In this document: one piece after another, positions 1 through 5,071 of the stretch
How the letters are laid out: every line of letters begins with the position of its first letter
Position numbering within the stretch: the first letter of the stretch is position 1
Assembly (NCBI GenBank): GCA_002690755.1
Contig: NZFT01000063.1
Span: forward strand, 44,483-54,158
Origin: Phycisphaerae bacterium
GTDB taxonomy: Bacteria > Planctomycetota > Phycisphaerae > Phycisphaerales > SM1A02
DNA length: 9,676 nt
Direction of reading: 5' to 3'
Notes under the pieces: generated by a model
Told to the model about the DNA's origin: nothing
What the model saw: only the letters and a program-made list of their open reading frames with translations
Databases searched by the model: none
Translations under genes and position numbers: made by a program

Positions 1-40
1 ATCGGCCGGTCGATCGAACGAACGAACCCGCGACTCCAAT

Positions 41-46
41 GGAGGT
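41..46 (+). promoter_or_regulatory. Shine-Dalgarno GGAGGT that fixes the NfeD gene start
   Basis: A near-perfect anti-16S match, GGAGGT, lies 7 bases before the ATG at 54. An in-frame ATG at 39 overlaps the base just before this site, so starting there would put the ribosome binding site inside the reading frame. The ATG at 54 is therefore the better start; another ATG at 60 has a spacing of 13 and is less likely. Confidence 0.8.
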
Positions 47-53
47 CTCGAAC

Positions 54-605
54 ATGACGATGCAGGAACTTCTCTTCGACGACGGCGCCATCTGGTTCTT
101 CGGAGTCGGGATCATCGCGTCGCTCCTCTTCATCCTGACGATCCTCATGCTCTTCACGGGTGGCGACGGCGGACTCGACGCCGATGTCTCGGACAGCAGC
201 GACGGCGCCTTCAAGGTCCTCTCCTTCCAGGGGATCGTCGGCTTTTCGATGGGATGGGGCTGGGGCGGGCTCGCCGCATTCCGGAGTCTCGACTTCAGCT
301 GGTCGAATTCCGCCCTGTTCGGAATCGCGATCGGCGCCGTGTTCCTCTGGATGCTCTGGCTGGGCTTCAAGGCGATGCACGACCTCACCGGTGACGGGAA
401 CATCGATCCGAACGACGCGGTCGGCGTCGAGGGCACCGTGACCGTCGCGATCCCCACCGCAGGCCGCGGACGGATCTCCGTGGTGGTTCGTGATCGACAA
501 CGTGAATTCAATGCGGTGGCGGGCGGAACGGCCCTCGCCTCCCGCACCTCGATTCGAGTGGTCGCATCCCGCAGCGACGGCACCCTCGAAGTCGAACCGG
601 CCTGA
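54..605 (+). CDS. NfeD-family membrane protein, partner of flotillin
   Basis: This 183-residue protein has the short NfeD/YuaF layout. It shows three hydrophobic segments at about residues 13-35, 56-77 and 86-106, then a soluble beta-rich C-terminal domain at about 122-183 starting VGVEGTVTV and ending TLEVEPA, which fits the NfeD OB fold. There is no N-terminal ClpP-like protease domain, so it is the short form. In known systems such proteins sit beside flotillin-type SPFH proteins and are thought to help organise membrane microdomains; the catalytic role, if any, is unknown. The flotillin gene follows after 51 bases on the same strand, supporting an operon. The start at 54 was chosen from the GGAGGT site. 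The upstream boundary and promoter lie at or beyond the left edge. Family assignment is firm from topology plus context; exact function is inferred. Confidence 0.88.
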   Translation: MTMQELLFDDGAIWFFGVGIIASLLFILTILMLFTGGDGGLDADVSDSSDGAFKVLSFQGIVGFSMGWGWGGLAAFRSLDFSWSNSALFGIAIGAVFLWMLWLGFKAMHDLTGDGNIDPNDAVGVEGTVTVAIPTAGRGRISVVVRDRQREFNAVAGGTALASRTSIRVVASRSDGTLEVEPA

Positions 606-622
606 ACCGCGACGGCGGATCG

Positions 623-650
623 CCTCTCCCTCTCTTTCTTTCGCGAAGGA
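623..650 (+). promoter_or_regulatory. Pyrimidine tract and Shine-Dalgarno before the flotillin gene
   Basis: Positions 623-642 are 20 consecutive pyrimidines, followed by GCG and the site AAGGA at 646-650, six bases before the ATG at 657. The AAGGA site supports the chosen flotillin start. The pyrimidine run could be a ribosomal protein S1 contact that raises flotillin translation; that role is inference only. No hairpin is apparent in the 51-base gap, so read-through from the NfeD gene is likely. Confidence 0.55.
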
Positions 651-656
651 CACCAT

Positions 657-2231
657 ATGGAACCCGTCATCTGGCTCGGCGTCATCGGCTCCGCCGCACT
701 GATCGCCTTCTTCTTTCTGATCTTCCTGGTCAAGCAGTACAAGCGGTGTCCGAGCAACCGGATCCTCGTGATCTACGGCAAGGTTGGAAGCGAACGCGCC
801 TCGAAGTGCCTTCACGGCGGCGGCGCCTTCGTGATCCCGCTCATCCAGGACCACGAGTACCTGTCGCTCGAACCGCTGGTCATCGAGATCCCCCTGGAGG
901 GCGCCCTGTCGCTGAACAACATCCGGGTCAACGTCCCCAGCACCTTCACGGTCGGCATCTCCACCGATCCGGTGCTCATGAACAACGCGGCGGAACGCCT
1001 CCTCACCCTGAGCGACGGCGCCATCCGCGATCAGGCCCAGGACATCATCCTCGGCCAGCTCCGACTGGTCATCGCGACGCTCTCGATCGAGGAGATCAAC
1101 AAGGACCGCGAGAAGTTCATGACGTTGATCAACGAGAACGTCGCCGACGAGATCAACAAGGTCGGCCTCGAACTCATCAACGTGAACATCCGCGACATCA
1201 CCGACGAGAGCGGATACATCAGCGCCATCGGCAAGCGGGCGGCGGCGGAAGCCATCAACCGTGCGAAGGTGGAGGTCGCCCAGCAGGAACGGGAAGGCGC
1301 GATCGGCGAAGCGGAAGCCGTCCGTCAACAGGAGGTCCGCGTCTCGGAGGAGAACGCCAAGGCCGAGGAAGGCCGGAAGCAGGCCGAGCGTACCCAGCGA
1401 CTCGCCGTCGCGACCTTCGAGGCCGAGGCGGTCACGGGTGAGGTGGAGGCGAAGCGGAACCGGGAGATCGCGACGGCCGAACGCGGCGCGGAGACCTCCA
1501 TCGCCTCGAAGAACGCCGAGCAGTCCGAACGAGTCGAGATCGCGAAGGCGGAGTCGCTCGCCCGTCAGGGCGAGAACGCCTCGGCGGCCGAGGTCGCGGA
1601 TTCCGATGCAAAGCTCGCGGAGATCCGGGCCGAAGCCAAGCGGCGCTCGGACGTCGCCGCCGCCGATGCCTCCCGCGCGATTCTCCAGCAGGAGCGGGAG
1701 GAGGAACTCGCCCGACTGGCGAAGGATGTGATCGCCCCGGAGGAGATTCGAAAGCAGCAGATCGAAATCGCCGCGGAAGCGACCGCGGAACGAAGCCGGC
1801 GCGAAGCGTCCGGCGAAGCGGATGCGATCATCGCCAGATACAACGCGGAAGCCGAAGGCGTCCGCAAGGTCCTCGAGGCGAAGGCCGACGGCTATCGGGA
1901 ACTCATCACGGCCTGCGCGGAGAACCCGCAGATCGCACCGACCCTGCTGTTGATCGAACAGCTTCCGGATCTGGTCAGGGAACAGGTCAAGGCGATCGCC
2001 AATCTGCAGATCGACAAGATCACCGTCTGGGACGGCGGCCGGGGCGAAGGGGGAAGAGGAAGCACCAGCGATTTCCTCTCCGGGCTGATCGGCTCGCTTC
2101 CCCCCATGCACGAACTCGCGGAGCAGGCGGGCATCGAGTTGCCCGGCGTGCTCGGAAAAGTCGGATCCACCGGCACCGCGATCGAAGCCAAGCCCCCGGT
2201 CGAATCGGAGGAGATCATCGACGAAGCCTGA
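657..2231 (+). CDS. floT: Flotillin-family SPFH/band 7 membrane scaffold protein
   Basis: This 524-residue protein has the order expected of a bacterial flotillin: an N-terminal membrane segment at about 4-25, an SPFH/band 7 domain at about 30-200 (including GGGAFVIPLIQ near 54-64 and RVNVPSTFTVGIS near 90-102), a long Ala/Glu/Arg-rich coiled coil at about 200-415, and a conserved C-terminal part with IDKITVWDGG at 452-461 and an SDFLSGLIGSLPP stretch at 471-483. Length is close to Bacillus FloT (about 510). Flotillins oligomerise on the inner membrane face and scaffold ordered lipid domains that gather kinases, secretion factors and proteases. The NfeD gene immediately upstream is the usual partner. 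A cysteine at residue 31 lies just after the membrane segment. Start is supported by AAGGA six bases upstream. It is distinguished from FloA and from HflK/C or stomatin by the very long coiled coil and FloT-like C terminus; YqiK-type flotillins are the closest alternative, so the symbol is approximate. Confidence 0.93.
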   Translation: MEPVIWLGVIGSAALIAFFFLIFLVKQYKRCPSNRILVIYGKVGSERASKCLHGGGAFVIPLIQDHEYLSLEPLVIEIPLEGALSLNNIRVNVPSTFTVGISTDPVLMNNAAERLLTLSDGAIRDQAQDIILGQLRLVIATLSIEEINKDREKFMTLINENVADEINKVGLELINVNIRDITDESGYISAIGKRAAAEAINRAKVEVAQQEREGAIGEAEAVRQQEVRVSEENAKAEEGRKQAERTQRLAVATFEAEAVTGEVEAKRNREIATAERGAETSIASKNAEQSERVEIAKAESLARQGENASAAEVADSDAKLAEIRAEAKRRSDVAAADASRAILQQEREEELARLAKDVIAPEEIRKQQIEIAAEATAERSRREASGEADAIIARYNAEAEGVRKVLEAKADGYRELITACAENPQIAPTLLLIEQLPDLVREQVKAIANLQIDKITVWDGGRGEGGRGSTSDFLSGLIGSLPPMHELAEQAGIELPGVLGKVGSTGTAIEAKPPVESEEIIDEA

Positions 2232-2265
2232 TCGCCCTCGATCCAGGCATGCTTCCCCGACCGGC

Positions 2266-2301
2266 ACGACCCCGCGCGTCTCCTCGACGACGCGGGGTCG
2301 T
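2266..2301 (+). terminator. Intrinsic terminator after the NfeD-flotillin operon
   Basis: An 11-bp perfect stem pairs 2266-2276 with 2291-2301 (ACGACCCCGCG against CGCGGGGTCGT), with a short inner pairing of CGTC with GACG around a TCCTC loop. It is followed by TTCGTTT, a modest T-rich run. It begins 34 bases after the flotillin stop codon and precedes a region with no gene, so it fits a rho-independent terminator for the operon. From 2302 to 2460 I see no gene. Confidence 0.75.
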
Positions 2302-2460
2302 TTCGTTTCCGAGCCTGCGAGCGAGGTGGAGACGGGCGACCGGTCACCTCATGCCTCCGGGCGCGACTCGACCCGCAGGCCATGTGGCAGGTGTCCCATC
2401 GACGCCGGTTCTCCCCCTGCGCTCCGCTCCAGCAGCTCCTCCGCGGGTGGACGACTCGCG

Positions 2461-2466
2461 TAGACT
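2461..2466 (+). promoter_or_regulatory. Candidate -10 element TAGACT for a leaderless sulfatase mRNA
   Basis: TAGACT fits the TANNNT pattern of bacterial -10 elements and ends six bases before the GTG start at 2473. Its TAG is an in-frame stop, so the sulfatase cannot start further upstream, and there is no Shine-Dalgarno sequence in the gap. The same arrangement (TAGGCT, six bases, ATG) stands before the sthA gene at 7506. In Deinococcus and actinobacteria, -10 elements at this distance produce leaderless mRNAs. No clear -35 element is visible. Promoter function is inferred. Confidence 0.45.
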
Positions 2467-2472
2467 CGCCGC

Positions 2473-3864
2473 GTGCTCCAGCTCATCGCGATTCTCCTGG
2501 GACTGTCCACCGCGCTCGACGCCGGGGGGCCGTCCGCCGATCCGCCGCCGACGCCCCGGCCTTCGGTGGTGCTGGTGATCGCCGATGACGCGGGCTGGAT
2601 CGACTTCGGATTCAACGGTGGAACCGAGATCGCGACCCCCGAAATGGATCGCCTCGCCGGGGAAGGCCTGACCTTCGGCGCGTGCTACGTGACGGCCTCG
2701 GTGTGCAGCCCTTCGCGGGCCGGCCTGCTCACCGGCCGGCACCAGCAGCGATTCGGCCACGAGTACAACCTGCCCGGAACCGCCCCGCGAGTCGAAGGCG
2801 GACTCCCGCTCGAGGAGCTCACGATCGCGAACCGCTTCGAGGCCGCCGGATTCGCGACCGGGCTGGTCGGCAAGTGGCATCTCGGGCTGGCGGATCGGTT
2901 TCATCCGACCCGACGGGGCTTCGACGAGTTCCACGGCCTGCGGGCGGGGAGCCGATCGTACTTCGGCGACGACCGGCTGGCGAAGGGCGATCGACGCTAC
3001 GAACACGTCACCGCCGACGACTCGTCCGTGAGGCCGGAGGCGGACATCGAGTATCTGACCGACACCATGACCGATGACGCGGTCGATTTCATTCGACGGC
3101 ATGCGGACCGGCCGTCGTTTCTCGTCGTCGCCTACACCGCACCCCACGGCCCCATGCACGCCCGACCAGACGATCTCGAGGCCGTTGAAGATCACCTCCA
3201 AGGCAAGCGACGAACGTACGCCGCGATGATGCGGGCCCTCGATCGCGGGGTCGGCCGAATCGCGGACGCGATCGACGAGACCGGTCGAGACACGATGCTC
3301 CTCTTCGTCAACGACAACGGCGGGGCGACCAACAACGCCTCGGACAACGGCCCGTGGCGAGGCATGAAGGGATCGCTCTTCGAGGGCGGGATCCGGGTTC
3401 CCGCGTTCCTGCGTCGAACCGAGACCACCCCTTCTGGATCGATCGATCATCCGATCACGTCGCTGGACCTCGTCGCAACCGCGATCGCCGCCACCGGAGC
3501 GGATGGAGCAGGCCTGGACGGCATCGACCTCTCGCCCTGGATCGGGGCGTCACCCCCTGCACCGGACCGTTCCATCTGCTGGCGTCGAGGGCCGGTCGCC
3601 GCCATTCGGGACGGCGATATGAAGTTGATCCGCGTCGAGGAGGCGGGAAGCATGCTCTTCGACCTCGACGCCGATCCGGGGGAGACGACGAACCTCGCCC
3701 CCCGGCACCCCGCGGAGGTCGTTCGGCTGCTGGCCGGGCTCGCCGCCTGGAAACACGGCCTCGTCGAGCCGCGATGGACCACCGGTGACTACTGGCGGAA
3801 GAACCTGCTCAAGAAGCATCGGATGGACGTCCGCGGACGAGAGGCCGAGCGTGCCCTGCCCTGA
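2473..3864 (+). CDS. Secreted sulfatase, formylglycine-dependent (type I)
   Basis: This 463-residue protein hydrolyses sulfate esters, by family. The signature CSPSR at 78-82 carries Cys78, the residue oxidised to formylglycine, followed by AGLLTGR. Other alkaline-phosphatase-superfamily landmarks are the metal-binding Asp38-Asp39 near the N terminus, GKWHLG at 133-138, TAPHGP at 222-227 and DNGG at 281-284, plus Lys299 in KGSLFEGG. All key positions seem present. Residues 1-18 are hydrophobic and look like a signal peptide, though without the usual basic N terminus. GTG at 2473 is the first start codon after an in-frame TAG at 2461, and the next Met (57) would remove the metal-binding aspartates. 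The natural substrate (sulfated polysaccharide or small ester) cannot be told. No formylglycine-generating enzyme or partner glycosidase is present here, so modification must be supplied from elsewhere. The downstream RNA methyltransferase overlaps its end by 14 bases. Confidence 0.93.
   Translation: MLQLIAILLGLSTALDAGGPSADPPPTPRPSVVLVIADDAGWIDFGFNGGTEIATPEMDRLAGEGLTFGACYVTASVCSPSRAGLLTGRHQQRFGHEYNLPGTAPRVEGGLPLEELTIANRFEAAGFATGLVGKWHLGLADRFHPTRRGFDEFHGLRAGSRSYFGDDRLAKGDRRYEHVTADDSSVRPEADIEYLTDTMTDDAVDFIRRHADRPSFLVVAYTAPHGPMHARPDDLEAVEDHLQGKRRTYAAMMRALDRGVGRIADAIDETGRDTMLLFVNDNGGATNNASDNGPWRGMKGSLFEGGIRVPAFLRRTETTPSGSIDHPITSLDLVATAIAATGADGAGLDGIDLSPWIGASPPAPDRSICWRRGPVAAIRDGDMKLIRVEEAGSMLFDLDADPGETTNLAPRHPAEVVRLLAGLAAWKHGLVEPRWTTGDYWRKNLLKKHRMDVRGREAERALP
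3839..3844 (+). promoter_or_regulatory. Shine-Dalgarno-like GAGAGG inside the sulfatase end, for the methyltransferase
   Basis: GAGAGG at 3839-3844 lies six bases before GTG at 3851, in the methyltransferase frame. It supports a start inside the last codons of the sulfatase gene and hence translational coupling. The alternative GTG at 3902 has GGAG at 3895-3898, but only three bases away. Confidence 0.45.
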
Positions 3865-4894
3865 TCCCCCATCGCACGCCGACGCCGCCGGTCCGGAGAA
3901 CGTGGAAACCCGAGCCGGCGAGGCCCTGCCTTCCGACTATGTCGCCCGACTGCGGGCGGACTTCGAAGGACACCCGGGCCTGGCGGATCGACTGCTCGCC
4001 GCGACGGTCCTCGAAGCTCCCCGAGGTCTTCGCATCAACACCTTGCGCGGCACGGTCGACGACACCCTTGCCGAACTCGCGGACGACGATCTCGCAGGCG
4101 ACCCAGTGCCCTGGGCGACGTGGGCCCGCGTGATCGACCCCGCCGCCGCGCGACGGATCACCGAGACGGACGCCTGGCGGGAGGGCCGCGTGGTCCTCCA
4201 GTCGCTGTCCTCGATGCTCGCCGTGATCGCGCTCGGTCCGAAGCCCGGTGAACGCATCCTCGACCTGTGCGCCGCACCCGGCGGAAAATCGGCCCTGATC
4301 GCCGCCCTCGCCGACGGCACGCTCGATCTTCTCGCGAACGACCGCAGTCGCCGACGCTGCCTCCGCATGCGGGCCTTGCTCGACACCCTCGGCGTCACGG
4401 CTCGAATCCGCACCGGTCCCGGGGAGCGGCTCCCGGCCCGCGAACTCGGCACCTTCGACCGTGTGCTGGTCGACGCGCCGTGCTCCGGTGAAGGTCGATT
4501 CCGAGTCGATAATCCCCAGAGCCACGCGACGTGGTCGAAGAAGGCCGTTCGTCGACTCGCCTCCCTCCAGAAGTCGCTGCTTCACACCGCGATCGCCGCC
4601 GTTCGACCGGGCGGGGTGATCGTGTATTCGACCTGCACGCTCGGACGGGAGGAGAACGAAGCGGTCGTCGCCCGGGCGCTCCAGCGGTTCGGCGACGGAC
4701 CGACCGGGATCGAACTCGATGCCGTCCCGACGTCGATTCCCGAGGGCTTGCCGCTTCTGCGCGCTGCGGCCGACCTCGACGCGACCGCCATGCGACGACT
4801 CGGGCCGGATCCGGCCGGGGATCAGACGCTCGCCGCCATCGAAGGCTTCTTCCTCGTACGCCTGCGAAGGCGCGGAGGCGAACCCGTCGTGTGA
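3851..4894 (+). CDS. NOL1/NOP2/Sun-family RNA (cytosine-C5) methyltransferase
   Basis: This 347-residue enzyme (numbered from GTG 3851) transfers a methyl group from S-adenosylmethionine to C5 of cytosine in rRNA or tRNA. The cofactor-binding loop DLCAAPGGKSA is at 138-148. The two family cysteines are both present: Cys211 in DAPCSGEG and Cys262 in YSTCT; the second is the usual covalent nucleophile and the first aids product release. The sequence ends EGFFLVRLRRR, a common end of the catalytic domain. There is no N-terminal NusB-like domain, so it is not a classic RsmB, and no C-terminal PUA-like extension as in long RsmF; the precise target base cannot be assigned. An ATG at 3785 is in frame but would overlap the sulfatase by 80 bases, with a sequence that looks like a shadow. 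GTG 3902 (330 residues) is a credible alternative start. The short overlap with the sulfatase suggests co-transcription, although no functional link is evident. Confidence 0.9.
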   Translation: MPCPDPPSHADAAGPENVETRAGEALPSDYVARLRADFEGHPGLADRLLAATVLEAPRGLRINTLRGTVDDTLAELADDDLAGDPVPWATWARVIDPAAARRITETDAWREGRVVLQSLSSMLAVIALGPKPGERILDLCAAPGGKSALIAALADGTLDLLANDRSRRRCLRMRALLDTLGVTARIRTGPGERLPARELGTFDRVLVDAPCSGEGRFRVDNPQSHATWSKKAVRRLASLQKSLLHTAIAAVRPGGVIVYSTCTLGREENEAVVARALQRFGDGPTGIELDAVPTSIPEGLPLLRAAADLDATAMRRLGPDPAGDQTLAAIEGFFLVRLRRRGGEPVV

Positions 4895-5071
4895 GATTCC
4901 GGTTGCCGAAACGTTTACGCGCGAATTGCATTCGGTTTCGCAAAACGAAAAGCGATTGAAATTCGAATATCTCGATCGCACTGCGCACATTCAATATCGC
5001 GAAATTCCTTGCTCATCCACCCCGTGGCCAGTTCTGTCACCGGTCACGAAAACGACGAGGAGAACCGAAAG
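4895..5071 (+). promoter_or_regulatory. AT-rich intergenic region, probable promoter of the dockerin-tailed protein gene
   Basis: This 177-base gap is compositionally unlike its surroundings: by hand count 52 of the 90 bases from 4921 to 5010 are A or T, in a window that is otherwise strongly GC-rich. It holds small symmetric elements: TTTCG and CGAAA around a five-base loop (4936-4950), the palindrome ATTCGAAT (4961-4968), and a direct repeat GTCAC-CG-GTCAC (5036-5047). I cannot find a convincing -35/-10 pair; TTGAAA at 4956-4961 has no good partner at 17 bases. No clear terminator for the methyltransferase is visible. Promoter function is inferred from composition and position. Confidence 0.5.
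5057..5062 (+). promoter_or_regulatory. Shine-Dalgarno GAGGAG that fixes the start at 5072
   Basis: GAGGAG at 5057-5062 lies nine bases before the ATG at 5072, whose product begins with a clean signal peptide (MKRFSILSAS). An in-frame TTG at 5009 would prepend 21 charged residues before that signal and place this site inside the gene, so it is rejected. Confidence 0.75.

Noticed and set aside
15..27. Tetranucleotide repeat CGAA x3 upstream of the NfeD gene
   Set aside because: Three copies are too few to call a variable repeat, and nothing else near it suggests a regulatory role.
1260..1900. Apparent internal repeats in the flotillin gene (GAGGCC/GCGGAA-rich)
   Set aside because: They reflect the Ala-Glu coiled-coil code of flotillins rather than a DNA repeat or a mobile element.
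2344..3450. Minus-strand open frame (368 codons) opposite the sulfatase
   Set aside because: The plus strand shows a complete sulfatase signature set; the minus product has no motif and shadow composition.
3785..3850. N-terminal extension of the methyltransferase from ATG 3785
   Set aside because: It overlaps the sulfatase gene by 80 bases and has no family similarity; GTG 3851 or 3902 fits better.
3809..4990. Minus-strand open frame (393 codons) opposite the RNA methyltransferase
   Set aside because: The plus strand carries both catalytic cysteines and the AdoMet loop; the minus product is shadow-like and begins in the AT-rich gap without a ribosome binding site I can see.
5009..5071. N-terminal extension of the dockerin-tailed protein from TTG 5009
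   Set aside because: It would add 21 charged residues before a clear signal peptide and place the GAGGAG site inside the gene; ATG 5072 is the better start.
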